Assembly (NCBI RefSeq): GCF_025698545.1
Contig: NC_068577.1
Coordinates: 14,647,501 to 14,711,500 of the forward strand
Source of the DNA: Gossypium raimondii
Lineage: Eukaryota > Streptophyta > Magnoliopsida > Malvales > Malvaceae
Length of the DNA: 64,000 nt
Direction of reading: 5' to 3'
A program made the position numbers and the translations under genes. The notes below the pieces were generated by a model. It saw nothing but the letters and a program-made list of their open reading frames with translations, had not been told where the DNA came from and did not search any database. The stretch's first letter is position 1. Each line of letters begins with the position of its first letter. Below, one piece after another: positions 36,301-48,271 of the stretch.

Positions 36301-37966
36301 ATAATATTTCATATCACATTGATAACATAAGTTATCTTTACCCTTTGAAGAGTTATTTTAAGAACTCTCATTGTTCTCTTATTTATTACTATGTTCCCAC
36401 TTTTAGTGATCCATGATTATATATTTTATTTTCTTTATATTTGCATTCACTTCAGGGAATGCAATAAATCTAGTAGGATAGACTTCTAAACGCCTCCATT
36501 GATTCTCCATTTCATAATCACCATTGTAAAACATGCGTGGATTTCAAATCAAAATCTATCTAATCATGTTGTCATGATTAGTCTCCAATCACATCCGCAA
36601 TTACAACAACAAACATGATCTCTATATTTTCATTTTTCATAATTGTTATGTACTGCTACATTCACTTCAGGAAATGAAGCAAAACTAGTGGGAAAAATTT
36701 CATAGTTTTTAATTAGTAATTTATTATTTTGTTTAGCTTCTAGAAGGTATGGGATTGTTCGAATATACTGTTAAAGTCATTTTCACAATATTGCTACTGC
36801 AGGAGCACATTAAATATTTCAATCACATAGTGTGATGTGTTCTTTCGGGGAATATATATAATACAAATACATGAGTATCTCATGTTATTTATATATATGG
36901 TTTTAATATAAAACACATAAATGTTTTAATCAACATATATCTTCTTAATCTAAAAATAATGTTATATAAGCTCTTAAAGAGCTTTTTATAGCTAGATACA
37001 ATATTAGCTCTTTAGGAGCATATAATCATTTTATTGTATAACCTTAATAAATGTTTAATTTATTTTAAATAAAAATTTATTTATTCATATAAAAATAAAA
37101 TAAATAGATATAAATAAAATATATATTAAACGTAACAAATAATAAATTCATGTCACTAATAAATCTTTGTGGTTAGATAATATATATGTTTTATATATCA
37201 TACCACAATAAAATACAAAATATTATAATGTCAAATTAAAATAACTTCATACCTATAAAAGTTTAAACATAAACATTTTCTAACATCCACCTCTTATGAC
37301 ATAATTTCATTTCAAATTTTACAATGATAGATGAAGTTATCACAAATAGGGTGAATATCCCAAAGCTCATGACAAGTAAATATTTTTACTCACGTTCATA
37401 ATAATTATATATTTTAATCAAAATCAAAATCAAACCAATCAATTCTATTAAAATGAAAAAATATTTATCTTCCACATAAAAATCCCAATAACTAAATGCG
37501 TGAAGGATTTTATAAATTCATAGAGATACGGATAGTGAATTATATAAATTAAACTTTTAATAGAAATCAAATCAAATTTCAAAAGAAGTTGATTAGATTG
37601 ACTTATGTTACCATGGATGAGAAGTAGTGATTATAAACATCCTTTGTAATGAAGAAAAGAGATCATCCCTAAGCAAATATCAAAAGCAAACATTGAGAGA
37701 GAATCTTACTTCTCGATTTCATATAGATAACGGAATCAAATCTTTTATCATCCTTAAGAATAAAAAAAGTAAAATAAGTTAATCAAAACAATGACAACAT
37801 ATAATGAAAGAAGAATAAAAATAATAATCAGATATGAAACACTAAATAAAATAAACTTCCTGTAAAAACTTTGCATCTTGACGTCAAAGACATTGAAAAT
37901 CATGAAAGATAAATTTGATCGTTGATAAAAGGAACTATCACTTTGGACAAGATCGTGCTGATAACA

Positions 37967-38201
37967 TGTTATAAAATAAAGAGATGGGGAGAATAAAGAA
38001 CAAAGAAAATATGAAAGCAATATAGGATGTAATTTATTGATAAAAAAAGGGTGATTACAATGCTTCATCAAAGTCTCTATTTATAGGCATAAGAAGTATA
38101 AAAGAAGTAGAGATCTAATTCTAATAACTATTAGAATTTAAAGTACATTAAAACTTTATATTGATCATAATAGATATCTACTTAATAAGATATTCATAAC
38201 A
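37967..38201 (-). repeat. 5' LTR of the copia element
   Basis: 235 bp, the transcription-start side on the minus strand. Contains the TATA-like CTATTTATAGGC sequence (plus orientation) at about 38077-38089, also present in the other LTR. Confidence 0.9.
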
Positions 38202-38206
38202 TATAT

Positions 38207-38426
38207 AATAAATTAGTAAAATTAATTGTTGAAGTTTCTATTCTTAGATTAAGTTTTCAATAAAAATTATGATAAATTAAAGTAAAAGTAAACTGATAAT
38301 AGAAAAGCAATTCAACCTCCTATTTGATTTTTTAAAAATTTATGTGGTTTTTTTTTCTTAAAAATGCAATTAAATTTTCTTTGTCCCTAGGACCATTACA
38401 GTCATTTAAAAAGATTAAAAGATAAT
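38207..38426. other. Short spacer between copia element and nested LTRs
   Basis: AT-rich, nothing recognisable. The last five bases (38422-38426, ATAAT) are the left duplication of the outer solo LTR. Confidence 0.7.
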
Positions 38427-40428
38427 TGTCGAAACCACCTTTTTTTTTAAATAAAAATTTGGTTGTTGACTTAAAAAACGAAAATAGGAGTCGCCACTGA
38501 TCTCTTAAAGAGGTGTGATCAGATCACCTTAAAAACGATTTTTTTTTGTCTACGAATTTTGAGAAAATAGGTTCGGGAATCGGTTACGCACAAGGAAGGG
38601 TTAGCACCCTCGTAACGCCCAAAATTGGTACCGAATTTATTGTTTAATGTCTTAGTGTCGAGAATTTGAATACGATCCTTCCTTTTTTATTAATGTTAAT
38701 TTTATAAAAGATGCTTGGATAAATCGAGGCGAATGCCAAAGACCTTCTCGTCTAAGAGTAATAAAATGTTATGCCCAATACATTAGGACACGACGTTTTT
38801 AGTCCTCCAGAATAAGCTTGTCTTTCGATTTTCAAAACTCTTGCGGTGAAGTTAAAAAGGGATATTCAATTGCTTTAAGTCAGATGAAAAATTGAAACCC
38901 AATACGTTAGGACACAATTTCTCAAAATTCCTAGCATTGAATATAGCCCTTATCATTTTTTTTTAAATCTTCATTTCGAGAAAACAACATGTCACGTCCA
39001 ATACATTAGGACACAACGTATCGAGTTCCCGAGAATGAGTTTTTATTTATGTGTTTTGATTAAAGAAAATCTTCGATTATTTAGATCCAACGAGGAAAAT
39101 TGGAACCCAATACGTTAGGGCTCAATTCTTTCGAAGATTCCAAACACCGAACTTTGCATTGTCTTGAAAGTTTTTGAATAAATTGGTTTTTATATTTAAA
39201 TGATATTAAACGTAACTCTTTTGAACGAAAAAAAAATTGAATAATGATGTACAATGCGAGATGGGGATTCATAAACTAAAACGCATACTAATGAATGTCA
39301 AACAAATAATAAATATAGATAAACAATACAATATAACAATGTTAAGAATCTCATATTATACGTTGGTAGATATTAATACCAAAAGCTAAAGAATTAAAAA
39401 GAATATCGAGTAAATTAATGTAAATAATCTTGGAAATAAGCTAAAAATGAATAGCATGCAAGGGCGAAAATCGAAAATTATTAATAAATCATATGCATGA
39501 AATTTATCACACACAATATATGTATACATACGGATTTGAAATAGATTTAAAGGAAGATAAAAAGAAAATACTATGTGGAATCATAATATTAAAATGGACT
39601 TTAAAGTAAATAAAAAATATATGTATAATATACCAAATAATATACATGCGTTAATCTAAATAATTAACATGTATATGAAATGGACAGTTTAATAATAATA
39701 CAAATAATACTAGAGTTAACAAATCGTAATAATAATATTATTAAATTAATAAAAAAACGAAAGAAAATAAATTAAATTAAGAACAGAATTAGAAGAGTCA
39801 AATGTAAATAAAATAGAGTAAAGGGGTCGAATGCGATGCCCGGATAACTTGGGGGACCAAGTGGGAAATAATTCCCATCCCTCCAAAACGCAACATATAA
39901 CCTGGGCCAGGATGAAACAAAAGCAAAATATGGGGGGTAAATTGAAAGGAATGAAGGAAACTGATTCAAATATAGCAGAAAAGAGATGGACCGATCACGC
40001 AAATATCCCTCCCCATGCCAGAACACGCGGATCTCGCCGCATCCGGGTCGGGTCATCGGGTTGGTGAATTGCATTGCCAATACGACGCCGTTTTGAAGCT
40101 ATTGAATCAGGCTTCAAACGGTGCCGTTCTATGATCCCTTTAAAGCCGAAATCTAAACCTCTATTTAGCAGTTCCTAAATCAGGTTGGCCAAAACCCTAG
40201 CTGTAACAGCCCAATTTTGACCCTAATCGGAACAGTGGTTTCGGGACCACAAATCCGAATTAGAAAAAATATTTTAATATTATTTTGTGTGTTTATGATG
40301 TGTGAATTTAATTGTGTGAAATTTTCGTGTTTTAATTTTGTTGTTTGAGAGATTGACTAAAGAAAATGGCTTAATCGCGTAAAATGAAAATTTAGGGGTT
40401 AAATCTAAAGGAACCAAATTGTTGTTGT

Positions 40429-42768
40429 TGTCGAAACCATCTTTTGAAAAACAAAATTTTTAGGTTGTCGACTTCAAAAAATGAAAAATTGGGAGTCGCC
40501 ACCAATCTTTTATTAAGGTGTGATTGGGTCACCTAAAAAATGACTTTGGTCTACAAATTTTAGAAAAACGGGTTCGGGAGTCGGTTACGTATGAGGAAGG
40601 ATTAGTACCCTCATTACGCCCAAAAATTGGTACCTAGTTAAATAATTAATGTCTTAATGTCGAAAATTTGAAAAATGTAATCTTTAGCAAAAAACTAAAA
40701 ACGTTACGTATTAAGACCCTTATCATTTCAGAGAAATAAAATACCACACCCAATACGTTAGGGCACGACATTCTAATTTTCCCCAAAAATGAATTAGGGC
40801 AAAATACTAGTGCAATAAAAAATGTAAAAGAATATCCATTTATTCAAGATTTAAGAAATCGCATTGTCGTTAGGAACAATTCCTCTAAAATCCCAAACTC
40901 GAATATTTCCTTTATTATTTAAAAAATATTCATTTCGAGAAATCAATGCGTCACATCCAATACGTTAGGACACAACGTGTTGAATTCCCAATAATGAGTT
41001 CTTATTTTTTTTGATTAAAGAGAAATGCTTGATTGTTAGATTTAACGAAGAAAATCGGAACCCAATACGTTAGGGCTCGACTTCCTTGAAAATCCTAAAT
41101 ACGAGCATTGTCTCATTTTGAAAATTTTCCATTTCTAAATTCAAGTAAAATATGATGTAATGTTATATTGTATGTATGTAAATATGCATGTGAAAATTGT
41201 GGAAATAAGATAAAAAATATAAAAGTATATATATGTGAATATATATTAGTAAATCATGAAAATATGTATATGTATATATTTAAATACTTATATATGTACA
41301 ATATGTGTATAAAATAATGAAATATATAAAATAATAAAGAAAATATTTATAATAATTTAAAAAAATAAAAAAGTGTACGTATATATATTATAGAAAATGC
41401 ATGTATATTTTGGGAAATAAATGTGTTACAAAACATATATGTATATAAAATATAAATGTATAAAGTATATAAAAATTAGGAAAGTAAAATAAAAATATAA
41501 AAAGTATGTAGGTATAAAGTATATACGTATTTAAAAGAGCTTAGAAAATATATTTATTAAAATATGCATATATGTTATACCGTGTAAAAAACAATAGGTG
41601 AATACTATATAAAAAATGCGTGTATAAATGTAGAAAAAATAACTAAATAATAAAATCGCTAAAAAATGGACTAGATTGAATTAAAAACAAAAACAATGGG
41701 GCAGATTAGAAGCAAACTAAAAGACAGGACCAACTTGAATGAGAAAACAACAATGGAGGACCAAAAGGGAGATTAATTCCACCCTCCAAAACGCTGCGCA
41801 GCGACAGACCAAATTGAAACAAAAAAAATATATGGGGCTAAATTTAAAGGAAATGGAAGATTGATTTAAATACACTGCAAAAAACAAGGGACCAATTGCG
41901 CAATTTATCCATGCACTATAAAACACGCTGATCTAGTGCCTTTCGGGTCGGGTCGCCGGGTTTTGATCAATACGACGTCGTTTTGAGGCCACTGAAGCAG
42001 TCCTCAAACGGCGTCGTTTCATGACCATTATAAAATCAATTTTTCTAAAAAAAAATCATTTTTCCCTTGTTTTAAAACAGCAGAGGAGCCCTCTGCTAGG
42101 GTTTTGCTCTCCACACTGCCGCCGCCGTTTCACCACTCCTCCGTCGCGGCTCTACCACGATCGGTGACCGGAGGCATGTCAAGTTGGTTTTTTTAAACCC
42201 CTTTCAGCAGATTTGAGGACAAAGGTAAGCCTCTCTCTCTTTTCTTTTACTTTTTCGCATATACAGAAATTAAATCGGAGAAAGAAAAAAAAACTTAAAA
42301 AAACTCTAATAATCACCTTAAAAGAAACTGATATTCGATCTGTTTTGTATCAATCTCTTATTTTTTATTTATTTTCTTCCCCCTCTTTACAGATTGAAAA
42401 TCGGCCTTTTATAGCCAAGAAATAAAAATAAAATGAACTGTCTATTCCGTGATTTGCTGCGTTTACTGCCATCTAATTTTTCGCAGGTATAGAGGCCACA
42501 GAAGAGTCTTGCGCATGCGTGGAGTATAATCGTGTGAAGGGACTCTGACTGACTCTGGCTAGAGGTTGCATGCTGCTAGGGTTTCGGCAGTTTGGTGTTG
42601 GGTTAGGGTTAGGGTTAGTTGGCTTAGGTTTGGTATTACTGGGCTGAGGAAGTTTGGGCCATTTTGGGTTTTAGGTTTAGTTGGGTTATTAACAGTTTGT
42701 GAATGGACTGGACACTTATTTGGTTTTATTTATTTTTTGATGGGCCCGGGCTAAAATTGGGTATTACA
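40429..42768 (-). mobile_element. Inner solo LTR (Tat/Ogre-like family), level 3
   Basis: On the minus strand it runs TGTAATACCCAATTTTAGCC (42768) to GGTTTCGACA (40429), 2,340 bp, with a perfect GTTGT duplication (40424-40428 and 42769-42773). Its right portion is close in sequence to the LTRs at 5968-8068 and 14490-16582, so it is the same or a sister family in opposite orientation. It is inserted 227 bp into the middle LTR. A GC-rich patch (about 42095-42180, CCGCCGCCG) and three GGGTTA-like units (about 42599-42618) are internal to it. Confidence 0.93.
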
Positions 42769-43324
42769 GTTGTCTTTATTAAATGGAGGATTTATGATGT
42801 AATAAGGCCAAAATATAGTTAGTGGGGGGCAAAGTACAAGTATAGCCTTATATATAAATGTATATATATTTATATAAAGGTTAATAAAGTAAGCTAATTA
42901 TTAATGTTAGTGTATGTTTAATATATTAAAATTAAAGCATTATTTCTCCATCTTTTGGGCCGAAACTAAGAACAAAGAAGATTGTTTAAAAGCTTTAATA
43001 TATTCGGCACTTGCAAGCTTGATTGAGATCAAGAATTAAAGAAATCGAATTTGGATCGGGAAAAGACAAAAGTGGTCGAGTAGCCGATTTAGCAGTCGAC
43101 GACATCCGAGGTAAGTCGATAAGCATTTAAATGTTGTTAAATTCAAGAATATATAAATGATAAGTGATAAATTAAATTATTTATTTGTTATATGTTTTGG
43201 CCGAAAATGATTATTAAGATAGGAATTTTCTTTCGAGTTCGATTCGATCGATAATCAACGCCTAAAAGCCTCGTACGAACCCTAGGAATAGATAGGATAC
43301 TTATGTCATGACATAGGACTCCGA

Positions 43325-43453
43325 TATGTGTTTTCGTGTAAGACCACGTCTGGGACATCGGCATCGACTTGTGTTTTCGTGTAAGACCCTGTCTGGGACA
43401 GTGGCATCAATATGTGATTACATGTAAGACCACGTCTGGGACGTTGGCATCTT
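43325..43453 (+). repeat. 43-bp tandem array in the middle LTR
   Basis: Three copies with GTAAGACCACGTCTGGGAC at about 43338, 43381 and 43424, each followed by a GGCATC phrase. Spacing is exactly 43 bp. Confidence 0.88.
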
Positions 43454-44380
43454 ACTAGCTTTTTAATTATCTGTGTACCTTTTTTAATTCCGAACGGTTC
43501 AACGAGCAATGTTAAGTGAAGACCGAATGTGAAATCGAAACAATAATAGTGTTCAGGTATGTATTTATATCATGCTATGAAATTAAGGTAAGTTGTATAT
43601 TGAATTGATGATACAAAGTTATTTGATATATGAACAATATGTGAGCATGTTTGTGCTTATAAGTGATTGGTAGTTTGGCTTATTATTGTAGTTTTTAAAT
43701 TATATTTTGATAAGTATACAATAATTGGAGTATTTGTGCATTAAGCTATTAAAGTTAAATGTTTATTTAAATTTGATTTGGTTGGTTTAATATTAATGTT
43801 AAAATGAATAATGTTTGCTTATGACTTACTAAGCTTAAATAGCTTACTGTATGTATGTTGTTCTTCATTTTATAGATTTTGGAAGTTGGTTACGAGCTCG
43901 GGGATCGTCAGAGAAGATTATCACACTATCGACTCCTCTCGGTATTTTGTAAATTTTGAATTCGATCTTATGGCATGTATAGCGTAGCTGAAATGCTTGA
44001 ATTTAGATTATGTAATATTAAGCCATGCGAAAATGGCTTAATTTTCTTGTTTGTGTTCGGTTTTGGGCTGAATTATGGTTTAAGCATACTTTAATCATGG
44101 ATTAGTATTTTATGGTTAGTATTTATATGGTAATGTATATATATGTGCATGGTGATTTCATTCAAGTGTTTGATAATTATGTGGTTGAAGTAATTAAGTT
44201 GTTATATTCATTAAGATAAGTAATGTTAAGTTAAGTGTCTAGGTTATGTATTATATATGAAATATATATGATTTGGTTGGATTTAGTAGTTAAGTGAATA
44301 TAGGGATGATTTATAAATTGAAGTATGCTTGTAAATGTTGGTGATTAATTACGTTTGGCTTATTGATAGAGTAAATGAAT

Positions 44381-44590
44381 GTATATGCTGTCAAATTTTG
44401 ATGTACAAAAGCAGTCCAATTATATATGTATATGCTGTCAAATTTTGATGTACAAATGCAGTCCAATTATATATGTATATGCTGTCAAATTTTGATGTAC
44501 AAATGCAGTCCAATTATATATGTATATGCTGTCAAATTTTAATGTATAAATGCAGTCCAAATTTTGTATATATGCTGTCCAAATTTTGGT
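44381..44590 (+). repeat. 47-bp tandem array in the middle LTR
   Basis: GCTGTC recurs at 44387, 44434, 44481 and 44528 (47-bp spacing) with a degenerate fifth copy at 44574. The unit contains TATATGCTGTCAAATTTTGA and TGCAGTCCAATTATATA. The first three copies are almost identical, suggesting recent expansion. Confidence 0.93.
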
Positions 44591-44904
44591 GTGAAAATGC
44601 TATCTAGTTTGGTATATAAATCTGTTCAAATTGATGTATAATAATTGTCCAAATAGGGTAGACCACCTATGTTGTAATATGTAGTATAGTTAGTAACTTG
44701 AAATGAAATATGTGTACAAATAAATGTTTGGATATATGTTTGGATTTTGATATATAATCATATATGTTTGGAAATGTTTTAAGAATTTGAATGATAACAA
44801 ATTTTGATTAGGTAAATGATAATGATATGGTTGAAACTTTGAGACATGGTTAGTATATGTAATTTGATTTATGATGCATGTTTAATTTTAATTGGTTATG
44901 TGTT

Positions 44905-44937
<33 letters not shown>

Positions 44938-45894
44938 TGAATGAAATTTCGTGGTTGAGTTAGTATAATTTATAAAAAAAAAATTTGAGTTGGTTTTGAT
45001 CTGTAATGCCTCGTAACTCTAATCCGGCGACGGACTCGAGTTGGGGGTGTTACACTAGCCGTTCACCCCTTAAAAATCTGGCCATCCGAATGCCGATTAA
45101 TCTCTGCCCAGACTCCGACGGCTACGGAGAGAGCGAAGATCCAATGGCGCTGTTTAAAGGTAACTTCTCCCTTTTTATTCTATATCTATTCTTATATATG
45201 TTTGATAAAAAAGGAAAAAGCAAAGAAATATGAATCGGAAAAAGAACCGAATGACAGAAAGAAAAAAAAGAAATGAAAACTTTGAAGAATCACCTTCAAA
45301 AACTCAGTCTTTTTTTATTCTTTTTTGTGTACATTGATATTGCATGCGTCCGTAAAAAGATTACAAAGGTCTCGCCTTTTGTTTTATAGGCCGAGAAAAA
45401 AAATGAATATGAAAAATACAATTTTTTTCTTTTCTGTTGCATTGTTTGCTCTATTTGCGAATACGGTAAATGCGGTGGCGTGTACGGTGGAGGCGTGGTG
45501 TGTGGCGGTGGCGTCGCGTGCGAAGAGCAGCATGTTCGTTTGTCCTCACTGCAGTGCGGAAGAGTCCGGTGGCGATCTGGGGACCAACGTGGCGTGATGG
45601 TGGTGGCGTCTTGACTAGGCTGGCTGTGCAGTGAGGAGCAGCACACAAGTTTGTTAGGGTTTCCTGTTTCTGCACATTAGTTAGGTTAATTGGGTTTAGC
45701 GTTTAGGCCAATTGGGTTTAGTATTTGGGCTTGGGGTTAGGTTAAATTTGGGTAGTTTAGGTTAAAACAGTTTGGGCCACGTTGGGCCCAAGTATTTGGA
45801 CTGTGGACATTTAATTATTGTCTATTATTTTTTTGTTTTGTTTTTTTTTGCTTATTCTGAATGGGCCCCGGGCAAATTGGGCTATTACAATAAT

Positions 45895-46121
45895 CATTTA
45901 CAAATTAAACTCTATGAAATTAGACCTTTATTAATCCACTCTGCTCCCACCACACAGTAACTTTGTCTTGAAGTTCTTGCTTATTCCTGGAAATTTCCAC
46001 ACTTGCAGAACAAACATAAATTTCAATAGGAATGAAGAAGTGTTTTACTTATTCATCTTAAAACAGCAAAATTCAACAGATAATCAATTAACTAACCAGT
46101 CCTTATACAAAATTCCCTTCT
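45895..46121. other. Spacer between nested LTRs and UGT pseudogene
   Basis: Just downstream of the minus-strand pseudogene; probably its former 3' flank. Nothing else visible. Confidence 0.6.
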
Positions 46122-47451
46122 TCAGCTCTTCTTCAAGCTCTGGAACAGTGTCTTCAGCATATTCTCACAACCCTCACCAGCCTTTGACCTTTGCTTTGCC
46201 ACTTCACTGATCCTTGCACATTCCATTTTCATCCTTTGGTTCCCCACCAGCTCCTTGATTTTTCCCCAATCTCCACACCTTTCACCAAATGGTTCGATCC
46301 CCATCCCTAGCTTTTCATACAAAGCCCCTATCCACCTGCCTCTATCACCTCAGCATTGATCATTTGGTCCCCTTGTTGTGGCCATCCGAGGACTGGTATC
46401 CCATGCCAAGCTGCCTCCACCACCGAGTTCCATCCACAATGGCTTATGAACCCACCAACAGCTTTTTGACTCAGTATCTGCCATTGGTCCACCCATTCTT
46501 TTACAACCAATCCATTATTCTCAATATTTTTCATCAACTGGTGTCCAAGGATCTCATCTAAACCTTCTTCTTCTTCTTTGTCAACCACTTTACTCTTCAC
46601 CACCCACAAAAATTTACATCTACTCAGTACTAAGCCATAGCCTAGCTCTCTTATTTGCTCTTTTGACATTGATGTCCTACTCCCAAAGCTGACATAAACC
46701 ACTGAACTTTCCTCTTGATTCTCCAGCCACTTCAATGGTGCCAATAAAGATATCCTTTCCAATTCCAAGGGCAGGAAAGGGCCGAGAGGGAAAACTAGAG
46801 GCAACCCTTTTGTTAAATTTCCACTAGCAAGCATCTCCAATGGTTCTTTTTCAAGTTCTTCAAAAGAATTGATCAAAACTCCATTAAAATGCTTGAGGCT
46901 TCCACTGTCGTCTGAGAAATTCTTTGTGAAGGAGCTGTTTGAGTCCAAAAGCATTGGAGGAAGTGACTCCTTAGGAATCGATGAAGGAATGGAAGGGAAA
47001 CAGGAGAAAAGGGACAACATTCTAGCTGATGAAGTGAAGAGGATGTAGTTAGGGAGACATAGCTTTGCAGTGACTGAAATCACAGATGACATCAATGTCA
47101 CATCAGTGATTATGAACGAGAGTGGTAGAGATGATGAAGAAATGAGAGGGGAAAGCAGGTGAGCTGATTGGCGAATGGTTTCCCATTGGAGTTGAAAAGG
47201 GTCAGTGATGTTAGCAGCCACGGGATCTAGAGGGATGGTGTGAACTTCTTTTGAGTGATTTGTGAGAAAGCGGAGAGGAAAGTGGAGATGAGCTGAGATT
47301 CAGCTGAAGAAACAATAGGGTGAGTGGTGATTAAAGTGAGTGACCATTGGTGGTGGATGAGTGAGGCAGCAAGTCTAAGGTAAGGTAGTAGATGACCCAT
47401 GCCTGAGCTTGGGAGCAAAGCAACATGAAGATTACCATCAGAGCTTAACAT
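46122..47451 (-). pseudogene. UGT708-like UDP-glycosyltransferase pseudogene
   Basis: Family 1 plant glycosyltransferases move a sugar from UDP-sugar to small acceptors in the cytosol; UGT708 members include C-glycosyltransferases of flavonoids. The N-terminus (start 47449-47451) has [20 protein letters not shown] with the catalytic-type His in GMGH. The C-terminal half keeps a full PSPG donor box starting WVDQWQILSQKAVGGF, containing SHCGWNSVVEAAWHG and closing PQQGDQ. Four lesions stop it: a one-base frameshift at about 47244-47254 in CTTCTTTT (plus strand), TAG stops at 46328-46330 and 46307-46309 in the same frame (the second falls where the family has Trp, so TGG to TAG), and a one-base frameshift in an A-run at about 46270. 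Past these, family-like sequence (GNQRMKMECARISEVAKQRS) continues to a stop at 46122. The family is normally intronless, so splicing does not rescue it. Decay looks recent. Confidence 0.88.
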
Positions 47452-47570
47452 TGTTAGCTAAAGACTTGAAACCAACCCAAATGAGTAGACAAAATGGGTG
47501 AAGGAAGATCTAGGCTTTCATAAGCTGAGGAGTTTGGTAGTTGGGGATGTAAACCTAATCCCACCAGGAT
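47452..47570 (-). promoter_or_regulatory. Upstream region of the UGT pseudogene
   Basis: About 120 bp between the former start codon and the MITE. It should hold the 5' UTR; I see no clear TATA box here, so the original promoter may have been displaced by the MITE. Confidence 0.35.
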
Positions 47571-48271
47571 TAGGGGCCAGTTCTTCATTGCTTAAAAAAA
47601 GCACTTCTGACTCCAAAAGCACTTTTAAAGGAAAAGCTGTGAAGAACAAGCTGCTTTTAGCTGAAATTTTTAGTTTTTCAGAAGTGCTTTTCAAAAGCAC
47701 TTCTGAAAAGGAGCAGAAAAGGAGAAGCTAAAAATTTTAGCTTTTCTCCTCCCAAAAGCACTTTTGGTGCTTAATTACTTTTTCACCCCTCCAATAACAT
47801 AGTATTTTATTTTTTTCTTGGTGCTTAATTAAAATTGTGTTAAAATCATTAATTAAAATAAAAAATATTTTTAAAATACTAATTACAAATATTTAATGGT
47901 TATATTTAAATATTTAAAATATAGTTTATATATTCTAATTAAATTTTATAAATAATTAATATTTATTGCTTAAAATATTTAAAATTTATATTTCATATAT
48001 TAAAATATTAACAACAAGTTATAATAATTTTATATTCTTACTAAAATATAATAATATTAACTAATTTAAATATTATTTAAATGCATATTTGTTACTTGAT
48101 AATAACATGTCTAAAATGGACATTTTATTTCTCAAAAGCACTTTTTGACAGCAATGCTAAACACTCAAATTTTAAACTAAATTTTTTAAAAGTACTTCTC
48201 AAAAGTATTTTTCCACAGTACTTTTCAAAAGCAATGAAGCACTTTTCAAAAGCAATAAAGAACTGACCCTA
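47571..48271. mobile_element. hAT-like MITE, about 700 bp
   Basis: Ends read TAGGGGCCAGTTCTTCATTG and (reverse complement) TAGGGTCAGTTCTTTATTGC, an imperfect terminal inverted repeat of about 23 bp with the TAGGG start typical of hAT non-autonomous elements. Sub-terminal regions are packed with AAAAGCACTTTT/AAAAGTGCTTTT motifs in both orientations. The core is very AT-rich with no transposase. A clean 8-bp duplication is not visible. Confidence 0.7.

Larger units (their letters stand above)
33145..38201 (-). mobile_element. Ty1/copia retrotransposon, decayed, minus strand
   Basis: 5,057 bp, flanked by perfect TATAT duplications (33140-33144, 38202-38206). LTRs are 33145-33357 and 37967-38201 (213 and 235 bp; on the minus strand TGTTATGAATATC...ATAACA). 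The minus-strand polypurine tract AAAGGGGGAG abuts the 3' LTR (plus 33358-33367). The bases after the 5' LTR (TTATCAGCACGATC) are a partial match to an initiator-Met primer site. Coding is broken by many stops: a decayed Gag knuckle (CYQCDMK, about 36283-36333), KLIGSKDEN and GHIVEAGAPEETQDIT before reverse transcriptase (about 34480-34560), then VDVITFRH (about 34020-34050) and GLKDLEC. Where VIIAVYVDDLNIIGTPEE is expected the sequence reads VMIIVETPEE, so the catalytic YVDD block is deleted, and RNase H is missing. Confidence 0.88.
40202..45054 (+). mobile_element. Middle solo LTR (TGTAACAGCCC family), level 2
   Basis: Starts TGTAACAGCCC at 40202, ends GGGGTGTTACA at 45054, with a perfect CTAGC duplication (40197-40201 and 45055-45059). 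Without its own insert the length is about 2,508 bp. No primer site, polypurine tract or coding follows, so it is a solo LTR. The ends match the 1793-4112 copy; the body carries 43-bp and 47-bp tandem arrays and a TA microsatellite (about 44906-44937). Confidence 0.92.
38427..45889 (-). mobile_element. Outer solo LTR (Tat/Ogre-like family), level 1 of a three-level nest
   Basis: On the minus strand it runs TGTAATAGCCCAATTTGCCC (from 45889) to GGTTTCGACA (38427) with a perfect ATAAT duplication (38422-38426 and 45890-45894). Removing the insert 40202-45054 and its duplicated CTAGC leaves about 2,605 bp, an LTR length. It is related to the LTRs of the 5968-16582 element (shared right end and spaced motif) but clearly diverged. 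The part 45055-45889 contains open frames on both strands (for example 45325-45597) that I judge to be chance. Confidence 0.9.

Noticed and set aside
42599..42618. GGGTTAGGGTTAGGG, telomere-like
   Set aside because: Only about three units, not the usual plant TTTAGGG phase, and inside an LTR; a chance short repeat.
45296..45675. Overlapping open frames on both strands (up to 116 codons)
   Set aside because: They lie inside the outer solo LTR in a locally GC-rich part; no protein similarity.
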